Shown in pieces: positions 22,231-34,510 of a DNA stretch of 64,000 nt (the first letter of the stretch is position 1; each line of letters opens with the position of its first letter). A model generated the notes under the pieces. That model was not told the origin of the DNA. It worked only from the letters and a program-made list of their open reading frames with translations, and did no database searches. This DNA is from Pachypanchax playfairii (lineage: Eukaryota > Chordata > Actinopteri > Cyprinodontiformes > Aplocheilidae), in contig SSNP01000050.1 in assembly GCA_006937955.1 (NCBI GenBank), forward strand, positions 1,117,295 through 1,181,294, given 5' to 3'. The translations under genes were made by a program, and so were the position numbers.

Positions 22231-24275
22231 TCGCTGCTGTACGGTCCCAGTTCCCTGAGCTCCTGACTGATGGACCTGCTGGTTCTAAAAGAGTCATCTA
22301 ACCTTTACTTGTGTAAGTAAAAAGGAGATTATGCTACATTAAAGGCTGTACTGTTTTGTGTGCTTTGTAAACTCTCCTTCTTTGCTGCTTTGGCTATAAA
22401 TGTCACATAATATGTTTAGTAATAAGAAACTAGTGTTAAAGAAATTTTTTGGGTGTCATTTGAATGTTCGTCTCATTCACTGAAATTAAACTTGAAACAA
22501 CAGAAACTCTGTTGCACCAGTTTTTATGGACGAATACTTGGTCAGGAGTCCTTGACATCACTTTTCAATGAACAGCAGGGCCCTTAGGTGTAATTTTTCA
22601 ACGTGAAGGGAACAGAAAAGTCCCTGAATGTCTGAAATAGATGTCCTGAGAATGCAGTCCAATGTTTTAGACCTGTGAGCCTTTTGATCTAAATGAGGAG
22701 CACAATCTTATTCCATTTAGAAGGGAGTGTGTGTTTAATATAGTTATTATTAGTTAATTTTTAACCCCAAATCTGGATGTTATTTTTTCTTTTTTTTTTA
22801 ACCAAGTAGTTTTGGTTCCCAATCTAAATAACCCAAACAGGAGCTAAATGAGTCGTAACAATAAAAATCTCATCAGTTGAGTTAAAGCGTGCGTGTTGAG
22901 AGTCTTTTGTTTTGTTGGTTGAACAGCTTGTTTCCACCGACACACTAACACCCAAAGATGGAGCAAAGTATCTTTATACAGTCAACCATATGTCAAAAAC
23001 TGGTGCTCAGATTACTTAAACTGATCAGTAATGACTTGTTGGATGCCTATTTATGGTATTTAACTAAAGCCAATATCTCACTGGACTGTGGCTGTTGTTG
23101 AAAATATCTGATGGGCATTTACAAGGGACTTTCCAGCATGTCTTGAAACATTTCTGAGGGTCCTATTTTATCTCATGTGGGTCAGAGAGCTTCACTGATG
23201 TGTCACTTGAACTCTGGACGTATGAGAACTTTCCAATACAAAATTTCTCTTAAAAAAGTCTGAGTTGTCTTTTTCTCAGTAGAGTTTCTGTGGTCTGAAT
23301 GTAAAACAACTATGGGGTCAAAAACAGATTAAATTAGCTAATTACTGATGATCAGAGACAGAAAAGACAAAATTAACAAAACTTAACAAAACTTTGTGAC
23401 AGGATATTCATTGCCAATTTATTTATTGCCACTTTGAGTTATGTGAATGTGTTTTATGTATTATTTCAGTGAGGTTTCACCTGAAAATGTGCATATTTTC
23501 AAGTCACTAACAGTTGCTGCCCAGTGAGATCTGAGCTTAGGTGTTTTAAGCTGAACTGGGTGTGTTTAATGCTTTTTGATGTTGGCAAACTAAAAGACAC
23601 AACTTTACATGAGAGGATTACAGAGCAATGCAAAACATCAATACTAAATGCCTGAAAAGTAGGGTTTTATTAGACTGAGTTTAAGTTATTTACTGGATAA
23701 GATGAACTGTAGATGTTTATAACACAATGCAGCATTTTAGTATAATGGTAGTATAATAACATCCAAAAAACCAAGGTAAAAATCTCAGTTTAAAAAAAAC
23801 GCCAGTACCAGTGGTATTCCAGTCATTTTTCTCATTGAATTCATTGTAAACTCCTCTCTACATGATCACATGATCATCAAATCAACCACCTTTGATTTTC
23901 AAATGAACTTATTATCACAAGTTGCCACAGCAACCGCATAAAAACATGAAAGGAAGTTTGCACAGCGAAAAAGGTTTGAATTTCAGATTTGTCAACAAAA
24001 ATGCTAAATGTTCCCAGTCAAACTGAAGTACTCCACCTGATGAGTGTTAACTTCTGTGATCAGTGAGCAGTGCTGCAGAAGGAGTCTCCAGGATTGATAC
24101 ATTCAAAGGTTGTCTCGATTGTGTATCGTGGCATGACGAAACGCAGCAAAGCTCAGGTCCAGCGCTGCATTTATGTGATATCATTTCTCATGTAGATGCA
24201 TGTACAGGAAACCTTTGTCATCATGGCAGAGTTAATTATGGAGGTATTAATCACAGCAGTACTTAAGGTCTGTGC
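22231..24275. other. Intergenic, nothing recognised
   Basis: AT-rich unique sequence. Confidence 0.5.
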
Positions 24276-24500
24276 TCTACCTATTCTTTTGCTGCATGAC
24301 TGCACCCACTGCTCACCTAAAAGCTACTACTGCTGCTGTCTGCCCTCATCGCCGCTGTCACCAGTTTAAAAGCGACTCGCTGTGGGATTAGCCTCATTAT
24401 GTAATTTAAAAGTGTTAAAGGTGTGAATTACAGTATTTGCTCAGTGTCTCCATACTGTTTAATGAAGCATTAGCCCAAAATTACTTGAATAAAGTTCACC
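24276..24500. promoter_or_regulatory. Candidate conserved non-coding element (weak)
   Basis: A non-coding block contains 'gtgggattagcctcattatg' (GGATTA core plus a TAAT-like core), 'gtaatttaaaag' and 'gtttaatgaagcattagccc'. The motif content is visible; function is inference. Confidence 0.25.
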
Positions 24501-27500
24501 TAATATATTTCAGGTTGAGAATGCTCATTGTATTGAATGAGCCCAGATCTCTTTTTTCTAATTGTTTTACCAAATTGTGATTAAATTATTAAATACAGTA
24601 GGCACGTTTGTATTAACATGAGTATTTTTGACATGTTCATTTTTGCAATGTTGTGTTTTGAGCTGAAATGGTCTGAGATTCTTTACATCCATCTAGTTCA
24701 CACTGCACCATGCAGCTTCACTCATTACCAATGCAGGCTCACGTCCCTTGTGGTGCTGCTCACCTGCTATCATGCTACAATAATGACTGATGAGAAGAGG
24801 TTTTGTGCTCAAAGCTATTTATTAACTACTTTAATTATTTGCCGTCTGGCAGAATGTTTCAGCCTCCTGCTGCATGTCCAGCAGTCTGCTGAGTTTAGAT
24901 TCACTCAGAGGTTTCACTGGATGTAATTCTTCTTTTGTTTGGATGTTCAGGATAATGGCCACACAACAGCTGGTTCCTTAGAATACATGCAAATAATTTA
25001 TACCAGATTCTAGAGTTTGCATTGTTCATATCCAAGAATGTGTGCTGATCTAGTTTTGACATCCCCTTGCTTAGATTTCTAATCAGAACAGACAGACGCG
25101 CCTCTTGAGGGGAAAGAATCACCAGAAAATGCTGCATGTGCTCTCTGCACAATCATTTACATGTGATTTAGTTTTGTGAATCAAAACAAAACCTACAAAC
25201 TTGTTTGGACTGCACACCTTAACTTTTTTGCCATGCATACAAAGCAAAGTCCAACTCCTCATAGAACAAATCCCACTTTTAATCATATTAAAGTACTTAA
25301 CCCATCCGAGCTCAATGTTTTTACAGAAAGCCTTTGAACAGTTATTGAAGCTGTTCTGCTGCTTGCAGGCTCAGCTGACAGCATCTCAAAGCAACAGCTT
25401 CTCATCTGATGATGGCCTTTGCATTTTGTGAATGAATTATAGTTATTTTCAGTGTCCAATTTGGTCCAATCTCATTATGCAAATGTACTGAGTAAGGCAG
25501 GCTGACTTATTAATAAACATGTTGCATCCTTCGTCAAAGTTGTTCTGTGGACTATATATTATGTCAGTCTAATAACTGTGCAATTATTTATCAATTTTAT
25601 CAGCTTGCTTCACTTACTTGGATCTCAAAATATTCTCTTTACTTTTGCTTCCTGCCAAACTTCTGTAAGGATTTTGTGTTTATTAAAGCATTTCCAGAGG
25701 TCAGCATATACAGATGTCAGGTGTGATGAAGTGACAGTCATTGTTTCATACATCCTTCCAAAATGAAGAATATTTTAATGCACAAAGATAATGTTAAAGC
25801 TTAGCTCAAAAATACATGGCTTACATACAACTGAAAGTATGCACTCAAGTAAGATGACTCCATTTGAATGGCTGTTTGCTTTAGAATAAAACTTACTAAA
25901 TAATTATTTCTTGTAATAACAGCTGTTGTTTATTCAACAAATCCAGACAGAATATTAAATAGAAAATGTGACTTTCTCACAACCACACGCTGATTATATC
26001 CTAAACATGCTTTTTTCTTCTTTTTTTCTTATATATCAGCTAAGCAGAAGGTCAGACCTCTTGGGACAAGAACAAAGTGAACTACTGACCTTGCTAATAT
26101 TTAATTAATATACACAATAATATTTAACTCCCACAGCAAATAGGAGGCATATTTTGAGCAGCTCTTAACTACTTCTACCATCTTTGTCTCTATTAACAAG
26201 CAACATAATGTGAAAATCTTATTTCCTTCAGCTGAGTGTTTTATTTTCATCCATCTATGAGAGAATCGATCATTCTTCATTGCTTTTCTGTAAAAAAAAA
26301 CAGCCATTTATGTTGTTTTCTTAAATGTTGTGGTTCAACATTTAAGGGAATATCCAAACAGATTATTGGTAAATATATCTTTTTAGATCAGAAATAGAAG
26401 AAAATCATGCAGAGTATGTGATTGTTCTGTGATTGCATTGAAGCTGAAAAATACTTGATATTTCAAAAAACTATGATTCAATCAATAAGAAGAAGTTATA
26501 CATTTTTTATGATTTAAGTCTGCAGGATATCAGCATTGTGTATCATATCTTCCTCTACTTAAAATGATCCATATGCAACTGTGTCAATATCCTAGGAAAA
26601 TAAAAAGGGACCTGTGAAACATGATATCCAAATACTGTGAATCGTCTTTCTGTGGTTGTTAATTTATATATTAAAACATGAAAATTAAAACTATTATTAT
26701 TCTGGTCAGAGCTGAGCTACCTCTGTTCAAAAGCAGAAATTCATTTACAGTCTGTGCTTGTTTATCAGGTATTAAAGTTTATCTTGAAAGAGGGTTTGAA
26801 ATATGTGTGTGAATCTGTTATGTGTGTAATACATTGTTCGTCCCATTGCAAATTCCCCTCCAGGCACATCTGAGCTCGCAGTCCTCTGAAATTAATTTAT
26901 CCTGTTTTGATTGTAAATAGGAAAAAAAATCTGGCCAGTAAAACATTGTGAAAACCATTAATGATGTTTACTTTGTTTTAAAGTCAAACCACAGCAGCAC
27001 CATCTGAAAATTCACTTCAAGGTCACCCATGAAATGGTATTTATTCAGTTCCTTCATGGGAGCGTCCGTATCTTGGCGCTAGATGTAAACTGTGTTTGAC
27101 ACAGAGCACATTTCATTTTGTGCAGAGTATAAAAATGGGCTTTTCACACATCACATCAGTATTTTCTCTAAATTTGCAATGACAACTCAAAAATACATAA
27201 ACGTGCCCACACACCTACATGTCATCAAGTTATAATACACTCTCACACCCACAAATCTCCCACTCAGCTACTCACAGACGAGAGAACAATTAAAAAAAGA
27301 CACCATTCCTGACATGCTTACCACACCGAAACTCAGCTTTAGTGTGGTGTAAAATTAAAATACCTGCAGAAACAACTCAAATCCATCTCATTACGGCCCA
27401 GTGTGTTAGATTTGATGTTTTCAACCCTGAACTTTTTCTGTAATTTTAATAGAATTTAAAATGAATGTTTTGAGATTCTGAGTCATTAGAGATTCTGTTT

Positions 27501-27919
27501 CCAGTTCTGACATCAGGCTCTTTGCTCTTTGAGACCTACTGATAGAATTTGCACTTTGTTTGAGTTGGATGACTGTGAGACCATAGCCTAACCTTCAGCT
27601 TGTACCACTTGTGGTATGTAGCTATGAAACAGTATGAAACATAAAACTTAAGGGAATATGAAGCTGGGAGGTTATACATACATCTTGTACTTGCGCCTTT
27701 GCTGTTTATTATGTTGTTTTCAGGTCAATTTGTCCCAAGAGCCATAAGGATGTAGTAGTTGTAGGTGAAAACAAAGCAGACACAAAGAAAAAGATCTCGT
27801 AATCTTTTTTGTAATTTCAGTGTATTTCATGGATTGACCTACACCCCCTGCAAATTGTATTAGCATCATTTTGAAGTGTGCCCCCACACATCCACTCCAC
27901 AACTAGCCACGCACGCACA
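24501..27919. other. Intergenic, nothing recognised
   Basis: Long AT-rich stretch. A slightly GC-richer part at 27000-27130 ('gtatcttggcgctagatg') may be conserved, but nothing can be assigned. Confidence 0.45.
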
Positions 27920-28460
27920 TGCTCCAAATCCCCAAGGATTCCTCCTTATTTTCTTTGAAAGATGTGCACTAAGTCTGGCTAGCTGGGCCTCCGTGTGATG
28001 TCAAGGTGGAACATTACACCTATCATCTCTGAAGATCTCTCCTGGAGTCTCAGCCTCACACACCTGCCCAGGAAAACTCATTAGAGGATTCACATCCTCT
28101 GGAGACTGTGTTGAATGAAAATTTCCCCCTCCATCCTTAGCAACTTTTACCAGGGAGCATGCTCATGAGCTGCATCATATCTTGGTTGTATTTGCAGTGT
28201 GACTGACAGGAAGGCTTTGCAACATGTGGAGAGAATGCCAAAGAGAGAGCGAGTCATCTGGATCTCAATCCCCTCACTGAAGACATTTTTTTCAAGAAAG
28301 ATGTGAAATGAAAGCCCTTTGTCATATGAGAATTCCCTTTAACGACTCCAATTGGCTGTTTAATCTCCAGCCATCAAGTAGAAAATATCACTTAATCAAC
28401 TTAATAAGAGCCAGACTGTGCAACAGCTTCATGCCACCGGCAATCGGACCTGCTTAACTC
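27920..28460. promoter_or_regulatory. Candidate conserved non-coding region
   Basis: About 540 bp of balanced, non-repetitive, non-coding sequence. The most enhancer-like part is 28335-28450, with 'ccaattggctgtttaatctc', 'cagccatcaag' and 'cttaatcaacttaataag'. These include TAATC (bicoid-type) cores and a CCAAT motif. No frame stays open across it. Function is inference. Confidence 0.3.
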
Positions 28461-29228
28461 TCTGAAGGACTTCTCAAGGACCATGTTGCACAAAAATAGA
28501 TGTCAAATTTCAACGTACTGCATATTATAATACTCTTTTTATTGTTTGAACGTACCATATAAGTCTCTAAAATTAGCCCTTACAAAGAATCCAGACAACC
28601 TTCTGAAAGAAATTGAACTCTTTCATTTTTTAGACAAGCTGTCACTTATTACATAAACACCCAAGAAAGCTCAAAATTGATTCAAAACATGGAAACAATG
28701 CTTCAAATTCTCAGACAAAAGGTCAGCTGATCAATCAGAGAAGTAGATGAATACAACTGGAATCACCAGAGCCATGATACACAGAACTGATGGGCTTTTT
28801 GCCATTTTAGGTTTGGCCAGTGGGAACCATTATTTCTGTCTGTGTCCAGAATGTGCTGGCATTTGTTGGAAGTTATTTTTTTCATCACTAACCCAAATGT
28901 TCTCAAATCACAGAATGCGACACAAACCCAAAGTAAGATGGATTCACCCTAATACTGAATCCTTTGTTGGAGAGGTGTACAGATCCCTAATTTGCATGAG
29001 AAATCGGGACAGAACAGAAAGTTGTTGGTGCTTGTAAAAGAAAAACAAGCATTCACTTGTGATATACAGTATGTGTGTGTGTGGAACAGTACTGAGGTTG
29101 AAAACTATTAAAGTAAGAGAGAGATTCACATGAGTGCACAGAACAATGTTCAAAAGCAAAAATCTAATGTTCAGTATCGCTTAAACTGGGACTTCAAATG
29201 AGCAGCATTGTGATATACTGGGTCACCT

Positions 29229-29286
29229 ATTGGCTTTTGACTCTCTGGAGGCGGGGTTAGTTTCATGTTATCAAACATCTGATTGG
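29229..29286 (+). promoter_or_regulatory. CCAAT/GC-box cluster, promoter-like
   Basis: Two reverse CCAAT boxes (ATTGGCT at 29229-29235 and 29282-29288) flank a GGCGGGG GC box (29250-29256). This spacing is typical of a TATA-less promoter. It lies about 125-180 bases upstream of the THAP-like relic at 29412, so it may be the promoter of that relic or of an element that carried it. Confidence 0.3.
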
Positions 29287-29411
29287 CTCTTGTGAAAGAG
29301 AGGTTTGTCTGTTTTTCAGTAAACTAACTTGTGGTCAGAATAGTGGAGGAATTCCAAGACAGATGGGGTAAAGCTTTCCTTTTGATGTGGTATGAAAACA
29401 AAAAACACTAA

Positions 29412-29582
29412 AAGAGGGAAGATTTTCCAAGAACAGATGAGAAAGTGACATTCACAACCACAAAAAAAGGACGTGATTTTGTATGTGCTCAACACTTCAA
29501 GGAGGATCAGGAGTCTTCTTATCCAGCATGGTTGATAAAATCTAAAACCACAAGCTATCCCATCCAGCCTTTGGTGGACTAA
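29412..29582 (+). pseudogene. THAP-domain-like relic
   Basis: A 56-codon frame ends at a TAA at 29580 and begins right after an in-frame TAA at 29409. It contains KREDFPRTDEKVTFTTTKKG, then RDFVCAQHFKED. The C-x2-H-F signature after a basic segment is how the C2CH zinc module of THAP domains ends. The first cysteine pair and the conserved Trp/Pro core cannot be traced in one frame upstream, so at best this is a broken THAP domain. THAP domains occur in host DNA-binding proteins and in P-element-like transposases; I cannot tell which is the source. The short match makes chance possible. Confidence 0.35.
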
Positions 29583-32149
29583 CTGAGGAGAAGGTAAATC
29601 ATGCCGGGCTCAGATAACAGAAAGATTATTTTTGGAAGAGAGAAATGGCTGATGATAACATGTGGAGTGCTGCTTTACTGGTGAGGGAGGATTACTATAA
29701 CTACCTACTGCCTCTGTCATTATACAGCTGGCCTGATTATCTATCTATTATTCATTGCATTCAAACTCACAAATATCTTGAACAAAGAAAGACCTTTGAA
29801 AAGTGAAAACAAGCTGTGGCACAATCTTATGTATATAAGAATTTTGGCTCTAATAACATTTGGAGCATTGCAAATTGATAAACAGTAGCAGTGAGAATTA
29901 TATCATTAACTGTGGCAGAGTCAGTTAATGTGATTCCCCTTGCCTGACCCAGGCACTTGGAGAGCGTGCGTTTCTTGACGCGAAATAACAAAAATTTACA
30001 TAAAATCCAAGTGGGTGCAGGAGAGAATGGAATTTGTGACAGAGAGTGATGGAGTCACACAGCAACACCGAGAGACTGGGAGGGATATTCACTCCCAAAC
30101 ATCTCACTGTACCTCAGCAAATCATCACATTTAGATTTGATGACTTGCTGAGGCATGACATCTACAGTGTATTCCCATTCATTAGAATTGTATATTAGTG
30201 TTTAATAAAGACACGTTGTTTTTTGTCTTCATAACTTGTGAACTTATGAAATCTATCCACTTTATCCAATTTATCAGAAGACTAAAGTAATTTATTATGT
30301 GGTATAGATTTGTTTTTGTGTTTTAAACACTGTTTTCATCCCTTTACATCGTGCTCAGTTTGTTTTCTATGTTGCAAGGTTAAATCTCCTGTCAGGCGAG
30401 ATACTGAAAAAATACTGTATGAGCACTGAAGACTGTCAAGGGCACCTCTGGCAAAGGATAAACAACCATACATTCAGGAAGATCACCCCTCAGGCCGAAA
30501 GGGAGTCATAAACTACACCCAACAGACAGGTGACTTAAAAACTTCTTCTAGTTTCTTGAATGGCTCTAGTTGTTGCACTTTGTTGCTTATCTGTAAAACA
30601 CTGTATAGCCAAGCTAATTTCAGTGTTGTTAAAGTTAATACAGCTTTTCTTCAATGGAGGAGCCACAACCAGAACGTCCAGCTATTTTTTTTTCTTTTTC
30701 AGAAAAGCTATTATTCACCCTTTAGTAACCTGACCTAGTTGATATCCTAACTGAACAACGATCAACCTGTTAAATACATGTTGTAAAGTACTTTTGTTTC
30801 TATTTTTAAGGAAATTCTGGTCACACATAAGTTCAGGTATAAAAATGCAGAATTCTTATACCAAAATTTTAAGTATCAAGAAATTATATTGGCCATTTAA
30901 AATATTAAATATACATTTAAAAAAAACATTAATTCTGTCCAGATGAGTGTTGTGCTATTTATACTGCAGGACAATCATGCAGAATATTTTTGAGAAATTA
31001 TTATTATTGTTGTTATTGATGATGATTTGACTTGAACATCTGGTTCACTCTGGTTGTTCTTGACTTGATGGAGGGATATCTTGTTCCAGGTGTCATGAGG
31101 TTAAATAATACAGGACAGAAAAGCTCATAAGATTCATAGTGAAGGTATTTCCTGCTTTAAACATTCTCTGTTGCTCTTTGATGTGGGACATCTTTACACC
31201 AGCCTGCATTCCCAGCATTTATGGTACTACTTTACTACCAAAGTTCTGTCACAAATTTTTAAATGAAACATTGGTTGGGAAGGCTGAGTTTCCAAAAAAT
31301 GTACTCACCACTTTCATCAGTCTTGCTTTTAGAGCTTAGAAATGTGCTACAGGTCCAGGGCACTCAATGCAGCATACAGCATTCTTATTTTATCTGCACA
31401 GAAAGATGTGAGCTCGTCCACCTGGATTTCTGAGTCAGAGATGTGCTGTGGAGGCAGGTTTCAGTCAAAATATAAACATAACAGTCTGCCATCGTGCTGT
31501 GTGTGTAATAGCAACCTTCAATAATCCATGTCCTTTTCCTAGGAAAAAATAATAATTACGAAAAAGGAGATGGTATATTTGGTTGTTGCAGTTTGGCTAA
31601 ACAATGGCTGCCTAGTCTTTAGCGCCATTTTTATGCAAAACCTGTTTAGTTTTGTTGTTTTCTATGAAGGTAAAAACGTCATCTTCTCTCTACAGCTGCA
31701 GTGTCTTAACGTGTCACCTTCTTATTAAAAGCAACAACTTTTTTGACATTAGCTTCAGTACACAACAGTAAACACTAAAGTTTATGCAGCTGCTGCTAAA
31801 GTAAGCTACCATCAGTCTATCAAATTATATTTTAAAAAAATCGAAAGTTAATTGCCTCCAAGAAATTCACCTTACTTTAACTGCACTGTGAAACAGTGAA
31901 CAATTAGCATGCATGTCACAATCCATTTCATTATGAGAATGATGGCTCATAAAACTATGCAAGAACCACCGCACAGAGTCAGGCGAGACTCCTTTATTTC
32001 CCTATCTCTGTTCTTCTTACTGTTTCAGTGTCCTACATGTGTGTGACAGAACTGTAACAGAGACCTTGGGAGCAGTTGAATAGGGCTGTGCGAACATGTG
32101 TCAGAGGAATCTCTAATGGGAACACCAAGCTCCTAATATACAGTCCATC
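29583..32149. other. Intergenic, nothing recognised
   Basis: AT-rich unique sequence with no supported feature. Confidence 0.5.
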
Positions 32150-32400
32150 TGTAGCCTGCACAATGAATAACAACTGCTCTTTGCAATATTGACTCCTCCC
32201 TGCTCCCCTATTTAATGATTATGCCTTTGTCCTTTGTGGTAAAAAGTCTTGTAGGAAGTGTTCTATTACTGTGTTATGGGTGGGGGCTGGAAGCAGGGGG
32301 GTGGCTTTGGAGCACAAGGCTGACTCTGCTGTCACATCAACTCTTTATTATTCATTAGGATCTCTTTCTTCTCCCTGCGCAAAAGGACCTTGATGAGCCA
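32150..32400. promoter_or_regulatory. Candidate conserved non-coding element with SOX/TCF-like doublet
   Basis: The block contains a tandem CCTTTGTCCTTTGT at 32224-32237 (SOX or TCF/LEF type CTTTGT cores). Nearby are 'aacaatgaataacaac' at 32160 and 'ttattattcattaggat' near 32344. It is non-coding in all frames. Enhancer function is inference. Confidence 0.3.
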
Positions 32401-33353
32401 TGTTTATTCATACACTAACCTTTTTGAATATTTCTAAGAGCTCTCCAACAAAGACCTACCTGGCATACCTAATACCTAATCTTTGTTTCATTATTCAGCC
32501 CTTATGCTCATACCTCTCACTTAAGATGCCATACATGAAGTGTACCTCCACACTCCTTTGTCTTTTAATTTTGCTATCTTCTTATGTCTGTCCTTTACTT
32601 GTTCTATCGTTTCATCGTTTAGTCTTTCATGTATGCATTTTGTGCGTGTTTTTTTCAACGTAATGTTTTAGATTTTCTTTTCCTCTCTTATTCTCCCCCC
32701 GCCCGCTTTCAGTCTGCCCTCTTTTGCATTGGCTTTCTCTCATTCAGAAGTCCTTGCCTCTGCAGACTGATCCCTCAGGGCATCCTACTGATTAGTGCAG
32801 TCACTCCCTCATTCTCTTTACTGCAGGCTCACCTACACAAAATTGTACTTTTTTAAAATTATTTATTATTTAAAGAATTTTGCCATCCTTCAGGGAAAGG
32901 GAAATGAGAAACCTTTGTAGATTTACTGAGCAGTGATACCCCGTACAGGAATTAGTACGGGACTTTAAAGTCATGTCTGTAAATGTTAAAAAACAAGCAG
33001 AGTCAATACAGCTGAAAACAACAATTTGGAAGTATGTTTTATGACTTCTCACTGCAAAAAATGGTTTTATTTCTTTATTTTTTGCAGGGATTTTTTTAAG
33101 GATTTGCATAATTTTAACTTCAAAACATCTGCTGTGTTTGATTAGATCACACAGTACTTCAATAAACCAAAACTGGGTATGAGTTTAACATTTATTCTAA
33201 TGTGAATGCTTGTCTAAATCCATCTGAGCAACTGAAACTCTCTTTTACGTTCCTAGGGTTCTAGATTGTTAGCACATAAAATCATGTTTCTGCCCAGCTC
33301 CATTTGTCTTGTATAAGTGGCTCAACAAACCGTACCCTGCTTCTTCATTATAC
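32401..33353. other. Intergenic, nothing recognised
   Basis: T- and C-rich then AT-rich; open stretches at 32400-32860 are low-complexity hydrophobic translations without support. Confidence 0.45.
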
Positions 33354-33531
33354 CTCCACTGCTTGGATAGATACAGCAGTTAGCACGGGCAGACATTCTT
33401 CCCTTTTTTCTCCGTGCCCACATCTGCCAATCTGCCAGCCACCCGTGATACTTGGCAGGATTTCACTTGCTACAGTAAGACTTGTAGAAACATCTTTGGC
33501 ACTGTTGGCACACTGTGAAGATACGGGGCAG
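33354..33531 (-). CDS. Doubtful internal exon, unknown gene
   Basis: On the minus strand the acceptor 'tcttggcttgcag' precedes base 33531 and the donor GTGGAG|GTATAA follows 33354, giving 178 nt. With one leading base it is open for 59 codons and ends in phase 0. That phase would join in frame to the candidate terminal exon at 4984. The translation includes CPVSSQCANSAKDVSTSLTV and CGHGEKREECLPVLTAV; I recognise no domain. The plus strand is also open over this interval (33304-33609), so openness may only reflect base composition. A conserved non-coding element is the main alternative. Confidence 0.18.
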
Positions 33532-34209
33532 CTGCAAGCCAAGATACTGATGTATGAATACAATTGCTGGTCCCGGCTATTTCAGGTAATCTCTGCAAAG
33601 TCCTTTTAGGATGCCAGCTCTAACACAAAAAATGAGATCAAAAATACTGAACATACACAATAATAAAGTATTCTGCTGTCTATAAATACAATTGAATATA
33701 ATATATTTTTATAATGTTTTGTGGTGTAAGAACACATATTCACTTGATTTGTATGTAACACTTTTCACATAAAGACAAAATTTCCTCTGAAGTTGTAGAG
33801 AAAAAGGAAATCAGACCACAGCAATAAAAGTCCTTTTAATTTCACACTCTGATTTAATTCCAGCATTGATTTTCTAATGAGCGTGATGGTCTTTTAAATG
33901 AACACCTTCACGAGCATTTTACTTGCCTATACAAAGTCAAAAAAGCCCTGTAAGAGGGCGTAGACCTCATTAGGAGTTTGACTTGATCTGCGAGGAAAAC
34001 ATCAACACTAAAAGATAATGTAACATTAAACAGAAAAAAGTTCATCTAAAGCAGGATGAGTTTTTTTTTTGTTTGTTTGTTTGTTCTGTTTTGTTTATCT
34101 TTTAACTGTTGAAAGAAGAAGAAGATAATCAGTAAAGAGATTAATTGCTAATTTTGGGCCATGCAGTTTCTTCTTATTCTGTCTGGATTATATTTGTTTC
34201 AATTTCTAC
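33532..34209. other. Intergenic, nothing recognised
   Basis: AT-rich unique sequence. Confidence 0.5.
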
Positions 34210-34510
34210 CTTCCCGTGTAGCTCACTCATCCTCGTGGCACTGTCAATCTCTAAATAGATCTGCCAGTTTGTTTTCCTCTCTCACTCCCATCCTTCCTTC
34301 AGATGAACTGTCACATTTCCTCCACTGAACATCAATTCACTCTCTGCAATCTGCCCCAAAGTTAGTGATGCCAAATCCATGACGGCCTCACTCAATCCAC
34401 ATTTTCCACCCAATGGAATTTGAGGACATATAAACCAAACCTTGCTTGGATATGCACATTCCCACTCTGACTCATCAATCAGGCCTCATGGGAGCTGTCA
34501 TGCTCCAGAT
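34210..34510. promoter_or_regulatory. Candidate conserved non-coding element
   Basis: This balanced block is non-coding in all frames. It includes 'actgtcaatctctaaatag' (34239 on; MEIS/TGIF-like TGTCAATC), 'cactcaatccac' and 'gactcatcaatcaggcctca' (34470 on). Function is inference. Confidence 0.3.
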
